Source of the DNA: an uncultured Colwellia sp.
Lineage (GTDB): Bacteria; Pseudomonadota; Gammaproteobacteria; Enterobacterales; Alteromonadaceae
DNA: 64,000 nucleotides
Assembly: GCA_913058395.1 (NCBI GenBank)
Contig: CAJXQI010000016.1
Span: 53,535-117,534, forward strand
Reading direction: 5' to 3'
Positions 55,732 through 64,000 of this stretch are shown one piece after another. The translations under genes and the position numbers were made by a program. The notes under the pieces are model-generated. The model saw nothing but the letters and a program-made list of their open reading frames with translations, searched no databases and was not told the origin of the DNA. Each line of letters starts with the position of its first letter. Position 1 is the stretch's first letter.

Positions 55732-57363
55732 ATGAATAACATTTATAATCAAGGTTTAGATAAGGTTGCAGCCAATAGCCAGCCACTAACGCCAATTAAT
55801 TTCTTAAATCGCACTGCTGATGTTTACCCCTACAAAATTGCCATTATTCATGGTAAACAAGAAATAACCTATGACGAATACCGTAAAAACGTTCGTCGAC
55901 TTGCATCCAGCCTTATTAAGCAAGGGGTAAAACCCGGACAAACCGTTAGTATTATGGCGGCCAATATTCCTGCCTTTCTTGATGCTCATTACGGCGTACC
56001 ATTAACTGGTGCCGTGCTGAATTCAATTAACATTCGACTTGATGCCGAAAACATTGCTTTTATTATGGACCATGGCGAATGTGATGTTTTGCTAACTGAT
56101 ACTGCATTTTCTGGCGTTATTAAACAAGCGTTGGCAATTTCGAAACGTAAACCTCTAGTGATTGATATTGATGATATTGAAGGCCCTGGTGGTGAGCGAC
56201 TCGGCACTCTTGAATATCAAGCGTTATTAGCGCAAGGTGATGAAAACTTTGAAGGCACGCTAATTCATGATGAATGGCAGGCGTTAGCGTTAAATTATAC
56301 TTCGGGTACTACGGGTAATCCCAAAGGCGTGGTTTACTCACATCGCGGAGCTTACCTAAATGCCATCGGCCATAATTTTATATGGCCTACCGATAGTAAA
56401 ACAGTTTACCTATGGACGTTACCCTTATTTCACTGCAATGGTTGGTGTTTTCCTTGGACTATTGTTGCCGTTGGCGGAACACAGGTTTGTTTGAGGCAAG
56501 TTGAAGTCGGGGCAATTGTTAATGCCATGATTGAACATAAGGTTAGTCATTTTTGCGGCGCACCTATTGTGCTAAATATGATTTTAAATGCTGATGAAAG
56601 TTTGCTTGCGCAATTGCCTAACAATATAAAAGCCATGACGGCAGGAGCACCGCCACCAGCTGCTGTTATTAAAGGTATTGAGAATTTAGGTATCGAAATA
56701 ACGCAAAGTTATGGCTTAACGGAAGTGTATGGACCATGCGTTGTGAGTGAATGGAAAGATGAATGGAATGATCGTAGTGATGATGAAAGGGCAGCGTTAA
56801 AAGCCCGCCAAGGTGTTCGTTATCCTACTCAAGAAGAAGTTGATGTGCTCAACCCCGATACAATGGAGCCCGTTCGTGCTGACGGCGAAACTATTGGTGA
56901 AATAATGTTCCGTGGTAACACTACGATGAAAGGTTATTTGAAAAATGAACGAGCAACCTATGAGGCCTTTGCTCATGGATGGTTCCATTCAGGTGATTTA
57001 GCGGTTAAGCACCCTGATGGCTATATCGAAATTCGTGATCGCTCTAAAGATATTATAATTTCTGGCGGTGAAAATATATCCTCTGTTGAAGTTGAAGGGG
57101 TGTTGTACCAGCATCCAGCTATTTTAGAAGCTGCTGTGGTTGCTAAAAAAGATGAAAAATGGGGTGAAACACCCTGTGCTTTTGTCGGTGTAAAGCGTGG
57201 ACATACGTTAACAGAGCAAGACATTATTCAACATTGTCGCGAACATATGGCTGGTTTCAAAGTTCCCAAAACGATTGTTTTTAGTGAGCTACCTAAAACC
57301 TCAACCGGAAAAGTGCAGAAATTTGTCTTACGACAAAAGATAAAAGAGTTGTTTGAAGCTTAA
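55732..57363 (+). CDS. Acyl-CoA synthetase (AMP-forming)
   Basis: 543 residues. ANL superfamily: TSGTTGNPKG (190-199), SYGLTEVYGP, GWFHSGDLAVKHPDGYIEI, RSKDIIISGGENISSVEVE and the catalytic Lys527 in PKTSTGKVQKF. Related to the medium/long-chain acyl-CoA synthetases that begin with FLNRTADVYP and ANIPAFLDAHYGVPL; substrate not determined. ATG 55732 is preferred, with GAGGAAGG upstream; a GTG at 55720 overlaps that site. Monocistronic, terminator shared with the convergent peptidase. Confidence 0.93.
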   Translation: MNNIYNQGLDKVAANSQPLTPINFLNRTADVYPYKIAIIHGKQEITYDEYRKNVRRLASSLIKQGVKPGQTVSIMAANIPAFLDAHYGVPLTGAVLNSINIRLDAENIAFIMDHGECDVLLTDTAFSGVIKQALAISKRKPLVIDIDDIEGPGGERLGTLEYQALLAQGDENFEGTLIHDEWQALALNYTSGTTGNPKGVVYSHRGAYLNAIGHNFIWPTDSKTVYLWTLPLFHCNGWCFPWTIVAVGGTQVCLRQVEVGAIVNAMIEHKVSHFCGAPIVLNMILNADESLLAQLPNNIKAMTAGAPPPAAVIKGIENLGIEITQSYGLTEVYGPCVVSEWKDEWNDRSDDERAALKARQGVRYPTQEEVDVLNPDTMEPVRADGETIGEIMFRGNTTMKGYLKNERATYEAFAHGWFHSGDLAVKHPDGYIEIRDRSKDIIISGGENISSVEVEGVLYQHPAILEAAVVAKKDEKWGETPCAFVGVKRGHTLTEQDIIQHCREHMAGFKVPKTIVFSELPKTSTGKVQKFVLRQKIKELFEA

Positions 57364-57385
57364 TCTTTCGTCATTTTAAAATATG

Positions 57386-57414
57386 AAAAAGGCTAACAAT
57401 TGTTAGCCTTTTTT
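57386..57414. terminator. Bidirectional terminator between the acyl-CoA ligase and S9 peptidase genes
   Basis: AAAAAGGCTAACA / TGTTAGCCTTTTT, 13 bp with a 2-nt centre, T-runs on both strands. Confidence 0.9.
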
Positions 57415-57442
57415 GATTTATCTCGTAGAGAAATTTACGTTG

Positions 57443-59398
57443 TTATTTTGTTAAATGTTGATCTAAAAAACTAACAACTTTACGCATGTATGCTTTTTGA
57501 TTTTCAGGGTTGTAGAAACCATGCCCTTCCTTTTCTATAACAAACCATTCATAAGGGCGATCAGCCTTATCTAATGCATCTCTTAAACGTTCTACATGCT
57601 CAAAAGGAGCACGCACATCTTCTTTGCCGTGTGCGAGTAGAAGAGGAATTTTAACTTTTTCTATGTAGTTTACGGGTGACATACTTTTTAATAAGTCTTT
57701 ATCTTCACCTAATACTTCCTTTAGGTAGTTTTGACCGTACCTACTATTTTGAACGTCACCTTCCTCAAACATGAGTTCTAAATCATAAATACCAGCATTT
57801 GCTATCCCGCATTTATATGTACCTGGATATATAGCTGCACTCTGTACTGCTGAGTATGCTCCAAAACTTGCACCCATGATGCAAACGTTCTCCTTTTCAG
57901 CTTTATTCTGCGTAATTAAAGATTGAAGGCCATCATAAACATCTTGTTGTATTAACTTTCCCCATGTTTTTTTACCCGATTGATAAAAATTATTACCATA
58001 CCCACCAGAGCCTCTATAGTTAACTTGTAATACAGAGTAACCATTGAGTGCTAGATATTGCACTTGAGCTGAAAAACCCCATAAGTCACGAACAAAGTGA
58101 GGACCGCCATGAACAAGCACTACCAAAGGAGCTATTTTTTCCTCATTAGAGCCTTTCGCAGGAGTAAAGTAACCATGAATATCTTTTCCGTCAGAAGCTT
58201 TAAATTTAATTGCTTCCATTTGCGCTAAATCTATTGGTTTAATATTTGGAAAAAAATTGAATAATTGGCTTATTTTTTTATTTGGGATGTCAAATAAATA
58301 CAAACTTCCTGGGTTAATGTCCGACGAAACTGCAACAATATAAAACTTTCCATCTTCAGTTCTACTTGTAATGGTTACTTCGTTATATGGGAATGTTTGA
58401 AGTAATGTTTTGAAAGCTTTTGCTTCTGGATTATTCTTATCAAGAATAAGGTAAGCAGGGTATCCATCATCTATTCTTACAGCGAAGCCTGAGCGCCCAT
58501 CAGTCGTCATTTCAATATCGCTAATATCCACTACCTTATCGGTATAGATATTTTTGTAACTGAAGTCATTAAGGTTTAGCTTAAATAGTCCTGTCAGATC
58601 TTCTTGATAGGTATCTAAGAAAAATAGTGAGTTGCCAGTCTTATCTATTGCTAATGGCCTAGCTTTGTTACTTACTGTATTTTCAGGTAATTTTTTCCAT
58701 CCATTATCGTGTTTAATATACACCGCAGAATTATTGTATTTATCGGTGCCTGCTGAAACTTTAATTTCGCCATTAATGTTAGTTAAAAAACGCGAGTAGG
58801 AAATAGGGGCCTTACCATAACTCTTTTTAATAATACCGCTATACACATTAATTTTTAAAACGGAGGATAGTTTTTCACCCATATTTTCACTCATCGGAGT
58901 TGAGCTAATTAAAATGTGTTTATCATCCTCAGGTAAAGTATCAATTATCTCTCCTATTCCATAGGTGCTCTTTTTCTTTTTGACCTTAGTGCCTGTTTGC
59001 TTTTGACCAGCTTGATAGCCATATATCATTTCTCCTTTAGAACCATCAATATTGATAGCATACAACTCACCATAGAAAACGGGTTGCTCTTGGCTATAAA
59101 TATTTTTTGCTATTTCGATTACAACTCGTTCGTTATTGACCCAGTAGTAGTTTCTTGGCTGTTCTTTATTTTGGAATTTTAAATTACCGACTGGTTCTAG
59201 GGTTTTGCGATCTAAAAATGCCAACATAGCTTGATCGTTATGTCTCATATCAATGGCTAAATATTTGCCATTTGGTGATATTTTAACGTTACGATATTCT
59301 GGGTGGTTAAAAAGCTCTCCCCAATCTTTAGCAACCGCTGCTTGATGTAGACTTAATGAGGTTATTAAAAGAACAAGGACATAAAGTTTTCTCAACAT
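57443..59398 (-). CDS. Secreted S9 prolyl-oligopeptidase-family hydrolase
   Basis: 651 residues with a signal peptide ending in AVA (about 23). N-terminal propeller (HPEYRNVKISPNGKYLAIDMRHNDQ) and C-terminal alpha/beta-hydrolase domain with HGGPHFVRDLWGFS, Ser511 in MGASFGAYS, Asp594 in HGKEDVRAP and His626 in EKEGHGF. An acylaminoacyl-peptidase-like enzyme of the envelope. Differs from the DPP IV-like protein at 3756 in length and nucleophile motif, so not a recent copy. Substrate unknown. Two bases 3' of its start codon region no other gene is seen; the 189-bp gap to tsaC holds divergent promoters. Confidence 0.92.
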   Translation of the reverse strand: MLRKLYVLVLLITSLSLHQAAVAKDWGELFNHPEYRNVKISPNGKYLAIDMRHNDQAMLAFLDRKTLEPVGNLKFQNKEQPRNYYWVNNERVVIEIAKNIYSQEQPVFYGELYAINIDGSKGEMIYGYQAGQKQTGTKVKKKKSTYGIGEIIDTLPEDDKHILISSTPMSENMGEKLSSVLKINVYSGIIKKSYGKAPISYSRFLTNINGEIKVSAGTDKYNNSAVYIKHDNGWKKLPENTVSNKARPLAIDKTGNSLFFLDTYQEDLTGLFKLNLNDFSYKNIYTDKVVDISDIEMTTDGRSGFAVRIDDGYPAYLILDKNNPEAKAFKTLLQTFPYNEVTITSRTEDGKFYIVAVSSDINPGSLYLFDIPNKKISQLFNFFPNIKPIDLAQMEAIKFKASDGKDIHGYFTPAKGSNEEKIAPLVVLVHGGPHFVRDLWGFSAQVQYLALNGYSVLQVNYRGSGGYGNNFYQSGKKTWGKLIQQDVYDGLQSLITQNKAEKENVCIMGASFGAYSAVQSAAIYPGTYKCGIANAGIYDLELMFEEGDVQNSRYGQNYLKEVLGEDKDLLKSMSPVNYIEKVKIPLLLAHGKEDVRAPFEHVERLRDALDKADRPYEWFVIEKEGHGFYNPENQKAYMRKVVSFLDQHLTK

Positions 59399-59587
59399 AA
59401 TGCTTCCGTTTATTAGTTGTAAATATTTAATTAATATAGGGTTTACTACCCACTCTAAGTATATTCAATTCTAGAATCAAGCTATAAGATGGGATTGAAA
59501 AAATAATTTAAAGATTTGTTATTCCAGTTACTGAAAAAACGTATAATTAAAAAAGTTACTTTTATTAATCAACGATAATAAAGCTCA

Positions 59588-60133
59588 ATGACAACAGCGA
59601 TAGAAACATTTCAGCAAGGCGGTATTTTAGCTTACCCAACTGAAGCCGTATTTGGCTTAGGATGCGATCCTGATAATAATGATGCAATTGAAAAACTATT
59701 GTCGATTAAATCACGTTCCGCAGATAAAGGACTTATTTTACTGGCAGGTAGTTATTCTCAACTATTACCTTATATAGATGAAAGTCAAATACCACAAGAT
59801 AAACGCTTAACTGTGTTATCTCGTTGGCCTGATGGTATAACCCAATTAGTTGCAAAAGCGCCAAAGTTATCTCGTTTACTAACTGGGCGCTTTAATACTA
59901 TTGCTGTGCGGGTTACTAGCCAACCTGATGTTGTTGCGCTATGTAACGCCACTAATAAGCCAATAGTATCTACTAGTGCTAATTTAAGTGGTCAAACACC
60001 TGCTAATACGTGGCAAGACATACCTAACGAGCTCTCTGAAAAAATTGATTTTATTATCAAAGGTAAAACTTTAGGCTTTGATCAACCTTCCACTATTATC
60101 GATGCACTGTCTGGGGACATTATTCGCTCATGA
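59588..60133 (+). CDS. tsaC: Threonylcarbamoyl-AMP synthase
   Basis: 181 residues, YrdC/Sua5 fold: [35 protein letters not shown] and [12 protein letters not shown]. Makes threonylcarbamoyl-AMP for t6A37 of ANN-decoding tRNAs. Its stop overlaps the hemF start by 4 bp (ATGA). Confidence 0.97.
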   Translation: MTTAIETFQQGGILAYPTEAVFGLGCDPDNNDAIEKLLSIKSRSADKGLILLAGSYSQLLPYIDESQIPQDKRLTVLSRWPDGITQLVAKAPKLSRLLTGRFNTIAVRVTSQPDVVALCNATNKPIVSTSANLSGQTPANTWQDIPNELSEKIDFIIKGKTLGFDQPSTIIDALSGDIIRS

Positions 60134-61038
60134 GTACTATAAACATTAACGTTGTTATTGAATTTTTAAAATCATTACAAGATCAAATATGTTCCGAACT
60201 GGAGCTAGCTGATGGTGGTGGTAAGTTTGTTGAAGACAACTGGAAGAGAGCTGAAGGTGGCGGTGGCAGAACTCGAGTGCTAACCAATGGTAATGTTATC
60301 GAACAAGGCGGGGTTAATTTCTCTGTTGTTTCTGGTGACAAGTTACCTCCTTCTGCTACAGCGCACCGACCAGAACTTGCAGGTCGAAAGTGGCAAGCCT
60401 GCGGTGTGTCGTTAGTTATTCATCCTAAAAACCCTTTTATTCCAACTTCTCATGCCAATGTACGCTTTTTTATCGCAGAAAAAGAAGGTGAAGCACCGGT
60501 TTGGTGGTTTGGTGGTGGTTTTGACCTCACACCGTTTTATCCGTTTAAAGAAGACGTTGTGCATTGGCACCAAACCGCAAAAAATATTTGTCAGCCATTT
60601 GGTGATGATATTTATCCAGCTCACAAAGCATGGTGTGATGACTATTTCTACTTAAAGCATAGAAATGAAACCCGTGGTGTTGGTGGTTTATTCTTTGATG
60701 ACCTTAATAAGTGGGAGTTTGATAAATGTTTTGACTACATGCAGGCTGTTGGTAAAGGTTTTATTGATGCCTACGTGCCTTTAATGGCAAAGCGCAAAGA
60801 AACACCATTTACTGATAGCCATCGTCAATTTCAATTATACCGTCGTGGTCGTTATGTTGAATTTAATTTAGTGTTTGACCGCGGTACTTTGTTTGGCTTG
60901 CAATCAGGTGGGAGAACAGAGTCAATATTAATGTCGATGCCACCGTTAGCGCGTTGGGAATATAATTTTCAAGCTGAAGCAGGAAGTGCTGAAGAAAAAT
61001 TACAAGACTACCTAGTACCTCAAGAGTGGCTACTATAA
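60130..61038 (+). CDS. hemF: Oxygen-dependent coproporphyrinogen-III oxidase
   Basis: 302 residues; [43 protein letters not shown] and [35 protein letters not shown] are diagnostic. Oxidative decarboxylation in heme synthesis using O2. Second gene of tsaC-hemF. Confidence 0.99.
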   Translation: MSTININVVIEFLKSLQDQICSELELADGGGKFVEDNWKRAEGGGGRTRVLTNGNVIEQGGVNFSVVSGDKLPPSATAHRPELAGRKWQACGVSLVIHPKNPFIPTSHANVRFFIAEKEGEAPVWWFGGGFDLTPFYPFKEDVVHWHQTAKNICQPFGDDIYPAHKAWCDDYFYLKHRNETRGVGGLFFDDLNKWEFDKCFDYMQAVGKGFIDAYVPLMAKRKETPFTDSHRQFQLYRRGRYVEFNLVFDRGTLFGLQSGGRTESILMSMPPLARWEYNFQAEAGSAEEKLQDYLVPQEWLL

Positions 61039-61056
61039 TTACACTGTTCTCTTTAT

Positions 61057-61113
61057 AACGCACAAACGATTAATTGGCGAAAAACTTCGCTGTTAACACT
61101 TTGTTTGTGCGTT
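61057..61113 (+). repeat. Nested inverted repeat downstream of hemF
   Basis: AACGCACAAAC (61057-61067) and GTTTGTGCGTT (61103-61113) are a perfect 11-bp pair; inside, GCGAA/TTCGC (61077-61090) forms a second hairpin. No T-run follows, so it is not a standard terminator. Lies between hemF and the ompW promoter. Confidence 0.6.
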
Positions 61114-61187
61114 TAGTCACAAAAGCTGACGTCTTAATGTAGAATCACCACATAAAACCACAATTTATTTGCGGTTTCTCACAAACC

Positions 61188-61229
61188 TTGAGCTAGATCA
61201 ATTACTCTAGTATTTTGCAGGCGTAAAAT
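61188..61229 (+). promoter_or_regulatory. FNR/EtrA-type class II promoter of ompW
   Basis: TTGAGCTAGATCAA (61188-61201), identical to the site before the dksA-like gene, with a -10 hexamer TAAAAT at 61224-61229. Spacing again matches an FNR site near -41.5. In enterobacteria ompW is known to respond to oxygen through FNR. Confidence 0.72.
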
Positions 61230-61281
61230 TACCTTATTGAAAATCTAATATTCTTTATATTTAACAAAAGGTAATGCTCTC

Positions 61282-61959
61282 ATGAAAACATCAGTAATTA
61301 ATGGATTAATTCTTTCCGCTCTTACATTATCTCCACTGGCTCTTGCAAATCAAGCTGGCGATTTTATTGTTCGTGGCGGTGCAACGAATATTACACCAGA
61401 TAGTGGCAAATCTAACATTATGTTAGCGGGTGCTGATTCAACAATGACATTAACCGTTGATGACAATACTCAATTAGGTTTAAATTTTGTATATTTTTAC
61501 AATAGCAATTGGGCTGTTGAATTATTAGCAGCAACACCTTATACCCATGACGTTACTATTCAAGATAAAAATGCTGTTCTTGGCGTTGATGGCGCAAACT
61601 TAGGTGAGGTATCACACTTACCACCAACACTAAGTGCACTATATTACTTTGATACGAACTCAGCATTTAAGCCTTATATTGGTGTTGGTATTAACTATAC
61701 GGTTTTCTTTGATGAAGAATTTGCAGAAGCACCTAAATCATTAGGTTTAAGTAACTTAGAATTAGATGGCTCATTTGGTTTATCTGCACAAATTGGTGCA
61801 GATTACCATTTAGACGAGAAGTGGTCGTTAAATGCTTCTATTCGATATATCGATATTGATGCTGATGCTACGTTTGATGTTGGCGGCAATAACGTTGGTA
61901 AGGCGGATATCAATGTAGATCCTATGGTTTATTCATTAATGCTAGGTTATAAGTTCTAA
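61282..61959 (+). CDS. ompW: OmpW family outer-membrane protein
   Basis: 225 residues. Signal peptide cleaved after ALA (about 22), then the 8-stranded OmpW barrel: GDFIVRGGATNITPDSGKS, NWAVELLAATPYTHDV, YYFDTNSAFKPYIGVGINYTVFF and the C-terminal MLGYKF with terminal Phe. Probable small hydrophobic-molecule channel. Under an FNR-like promoter and followed by its own terminator. Confidence 0.95.
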   Translation: MKTSVINGLILSALTLSPLALANQAGDFIVRGGATNITPDSGKSNIMLAGADSTMTLTVDDNTQLGLNFVYFYNSNWAVELLAATPYTHDVTIQDKNAVLGVDGANLGEVSHLPPTLSALYYFDTNSAFKPYIGVGINYTVFFDEEFAEAPKSLGLSNLELDGSFGLSAQIGADYHLDEKWSLNASIRYIDIDADATFDVGGNNVGKADINVDPMVYSLMLGYKF

Positions 61960-61988
61960 TTTAATTCTTAGCCAGATAGAATCGATAT

Positions 61989-62018
61989 AAAAAGCAGTAA
62001 TTCAATTACTGCTTTTTT
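61989..62018 (+). terminator. Rho-independent terminator of ompW
   Basis: AAAAGCAGTAAT / ATTACTGCTTTTTT around TTCA-type loop, 30 bp after ompW. Overlaps the 5' end of the longest aroE frame and thus helps to exclude that start. Confidence 0.88.
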
Positions 62019-62076
62019 GTGTTCATATTTTAATAACTACGGTAACCTACCGCTAAACACTCAAGTTAATAATCTC

Positions 62077-62892
62077 ATGAAGCAATTTCGCGTTTTCGGC
62101 AACCCTATAGCTCAATCTAAATCACCTTTCATTCACCAACAGTTTGCTGTGCAATCTGCACTAATGATGAACTATGAAAGCGAGTTAGTTGAATTAGAGC
62201 AATTTGATATCGCCGTAAAAAAGTTAATAGCAAATGAAGGTAAAGGCGCTAACGTAACTGCGCCATTTAAAGAGCAAGCATTTGCATTGTGTGATGAGCT
62301 TAGTGAAAGAGCTAAATTAGCTGGTGCTGTTAATACTTTAATATTTTCTAACGGGCTTATTTATGGTGATACTACTGATGGTTTGGGGCTAGTGAATGAT
62401 CTCCTTAGACATCATGTGCAGCTAAAAGCGAGTAAGATATTATTGCTTGGCGCTGGTGGTGCGGCTAAAGGAGTCGTGCAATCATTATTAGAGCAATTTC
62501 CACAGTCGCTAACTATTGCCAATAGAACATTAAGCAAGGCGGAAGCAATCGCTGAGCAGTACCCCAATGTCGATGTTAGTGCTATTACTTTCGAAGATAC
62601 AAAACATTTGGTCTTCGATATTATTATTAATGCTACTTCTGCCGGTTTATCCGGTGCAAGTTTACCTATATCAGACCAAACTATAAAAAGCGCACATACC
62701 TGTTACGATATGGTTTACGGTAAAGAACCAACGGCATTTTTAAAGCAAGCAAAATTACTAGCAGTTGAGAACATTATTGACGGCTTAGGCATGCTGGTGG
62801 GGCAGGCGGCAGAAAGTTTTTATTTATGGAATAATATCCGACCAGATGTTGAGCCTGTTTTAATGTCTTTAAGAGCAGAATTAAACCAATAA
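62077..62892 (+). CDS. aroE: Shikimate dehydrogenase
   Basis: 271 residues from ATG 62077 (MKQFRVFGNPIAQSKSPFIHQQFA); the longer frame from 62017 begins inside the ompW terminator. Catalytic Lys in KGANVTAPFKEQAF, Asp in DTTDGLGLVNDL, NADP loop LLLGAGGAAKGVVQ and NATSAGLSG. Reduces 3-dehydroshikimate for aromatic amino acids. Confidence 0.97.
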   Translation: MKQFRVFGNPIAQSKSPFIHQQFAVQSALMMNYESELVELEQFDIAVKKLIANEGKGANVTAPFKEQAFALCDELSERAKLAGAVNTLIFSNGLIYGDTTDGLGLVNDLLRHHVQLKASKILLLGAGGAAKGVVQSLLEQFPQSLTIANRTLSKAEAIAEQYPNVDVSAITFEDTKHLVFDIIINATSAGLSGASLPISDQTIKSAHTCYDMVYGKEPTAFLKQAKLLAVENIIDGLGMLVGQAAESFYLWNNIRPDVEPVLMSLRAELNQ

Positions 62893-62922
62893 GCAGTAGT
62901 TGAAAATAGTAGGCAGTTAGCA

Positions 62923-63156
62923 ATGAACCAAGCCATTTTATTTAATGATGATTTACATTTTAGTGAGCAGCACGACGCTTGGTCTTTTACTGGACAAGTT
63001 TCAGGCCAAAGAATGACTATTTACTTTCACTCAATGCAACTGAAAAGTTTGTCTTCAATAGACAATTGCTTAAAGTATGACTTAGAAGAAGTAACTGAAC
63101 TCTGGCTCGAAAAGAACGAACCAGAGGGAGATGAAATACATATCAATATGAGATAA
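62923..63156 (+). CDS. yrdB: DUF1488 (YrdB-like) small protein
   Basis: 77 residues starting MNQAILFNDDLHFSEQHDAWSF, like E. coli YrdB (MNQAIQFPD...), and in the same place after aroE. Function unknown. 30 bp after aroE; converges with yrdA 8 bp further on. Confidence 0.82.
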   Translation: MNQAILFNDDLHFSEQHDAWSFTGQVSGQRMTIYFHSMQLKSLSSIDNCLKYDLEEVTELWLEKNEPEGDEIHINMR

Positions 63157-63164
63157 AAGCAGAA

Positions 63165-63710
63165 CTAACAATTATCCGCTAAGTACTCATCTTTTAATTC
63201 AACATAGTTTATTGCTGATTGTTTTAAAAAGCTTGATTCACTCTCTTTTAATTCTCTAACTTGTTTTACCGGATTGCCAACATATAAATAGCCGCTTTCT
63301 AGTACCTTATTCGGTGGTACTAAGCTACCTGCACCAATAAATACATCATCTTTAACAACAGCACCGTCCATAATTATAGCGCCCATACCGACAAGAATCC
63401 TGCTACCCAAATTACAACCATGCAACATGCATTTATGACCAACGGTTACATCATCGCCAATTACTAACGGATTACCATCTGGATTATTAGTACTTTTTCT
63501 CGTGACGTGTAGTACCGTACCGTCTTGTATATTGGTTCTAGCGCCGATGGTAATTGTATTTACATCGCCTCGAGCAGCAACAAGCGGCCAAATGCTCGAA
63601 TCATTACCCAATGTAATGTCGCCTACTAGTACTGCTGATTGATCAACATAGATATCTTCACCTAATATCGGCGTAATATTACGGTAACTACGAAAATTAT
63701 TTTTATGCAT
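63165..63710 (-). CDS. yrdA: Gamma-carbonic-anhydrase-like hexapeptide protein YrdA
   Basis: 181 residues, left-handed beta-helix: many LIVxG hexapeptide turns (ILGEDIYVDQSAVLVGDITLGNDSSIWP). The gamma-CA zinc histidines are kept (VLHVT, GHKCMLHGC). Family members bind zinc or show weak or no carbonic-anhydrase activity. Convergent to yrdB, next to an rRNA promoter, as yrdA is beside rrnD in E. coli. Confidence 0.93.
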   Translation of the reverse strand: MHKNNFRSYRNITPILGEDIYVDQSAVLVGDITLGNDSSIWPLVAARGDVNTITIGARTNIQDGTVLHVTRKSTNNPDGNPLVIGDDVTVGHKCMLHGCNLGSRILVGMGAIIMDGAVVKDDVFIGAGSLVPPNKVLESGYLYVGNPVKQVRELKESESSFLKQSAINYVELKDEYLADNC

Positions 63711-63900
63711 AAAAGTTAATTATAAAAGAGTTGGTATAACCATATTAGCAAAAAAACACATTAGAGCGTCATTTTCACATAATAGGTTGGATTAATTGCA
63801 ATTATGATGGGTAGTCTCGGGTGTCACATAGTTGAATACTATTGCCTCAATTTTCAGCATATCGAACGTAATAAACTCAACTACAGTAAGGCCTGTATAA

Positions 63901-64000
63901 ATAAAGAGCAAATAAACATATTAATGTAAATAAAGTGCATTTAATGGTTGACGTGCCGCGAGAAATCGCCATAATGCGCTCCACTTCTTCGGGGCAACCC
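63901..64000 (+). promoter_or_regulatory. rRNA-operon P1-type promoter at the window edge
   Basis: -35 TTGACG (63948-63953), 16-bp spacer, -10 CATAAT (63970-63975), then GCGCTCC, the GC-rich discriminator of stringently controlled rrn promoters (E. coli rrnB P1: TATAATGCGCC). An A/T-rich stretch at 63901-63947 looks like an UP element. The 63711-63900 stretch upstream has no gene. A 16S gene should begin shortly outside the window. Confidence 0.8.

Noticed and set aside
62017..62076. Extended N-terminus of AroE
   Set aside because: Begins in the ompW terminator; family homology starts at 62077.

Overview
The window is 64 kb of low-GC gammaproteobacterial chromosome around the replication origin. 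Protein sequences, Dam-type GATC clustering at the origin and gene order (mnmG-rsmG-parA-parB-atp, pepQ-yigZ-trkH, def-fmt-rsmB-trkA, dprA-smg-yrdD) point to Alteromonadales, most likely a Colwellia/Thalassotalea-like marine bacterium. That placement is inference from the sequence; no database was searched.

Layout. 1-13.5 kb is an accessory-type flank: the 3' end of tex, a LysE-family exporter, a DcaP-like porin beside a free-standing acetyl-CoA-synthetase C-terminal-domain-like protein, a MITE-like repeat, a secreted S9 peptidase, an SDR/AraC/SDR cluster, an ECF sigma / HEAT-repeat membrane protein / DUF4097 operon, a YceI/cytochrome b561 pair, and a DksA-like plus DUF465 pair behind a near-perfect FNR-type site. 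13.5-20.6 kb is the complete atpIBEFHAGDC operon (minus strand). 20.8-25.1 kb is parB, parA, rsmG and mnmG. 25.2-25.5 kb is an Escherichia-like oriC between mnmG and mioC. 25.5-30.1 kb is mioC, mnmE, yidC, yidD, rnpA and rpmH. 30.1-36.7 kb runs the other way: dnaA, dnaN, recF and gyrB, with two perfect parS centromere sites inside recF. 36.8-39.8 kb is glyQS. 39.9-53.8 kb is tusA, slt, pepQ, yigZ, trkH, trkA, rsmB, fmt, def, a LysM protein, dprA, smg and yrdD. 53.8-63.7 kb is purEK, an acyl-CoA ligase, a second S9 peptidase, tsaC, hemF, ompW, aroE, yrdB-like and yrdA. The window ends in a strong rRNA-operon P1-type promoter, so 16S rRNA probably starts just outside.

How it fits together. Initiation (oriC, dnaA, dnaN, gyrB), segregation (parA/parB and two parS) and growth-rate genes (atp, rpmH, an rrn promoter) all lie within about 40 kb. 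Identical 14-bp FNR-like sites precede the DksA-like gene and ompW, each placed for class II activation. I see no prophage, CRISPR array, toxin-antitoxin pair, restriction system or tRNA gene. The less-described items are the stand-alone Acs-like domain, the sigma/HEAT/DUF4097 operon, the small GGAT-centred palindromes with a compensatory base change, and the 266-bp inverted-repeat element.
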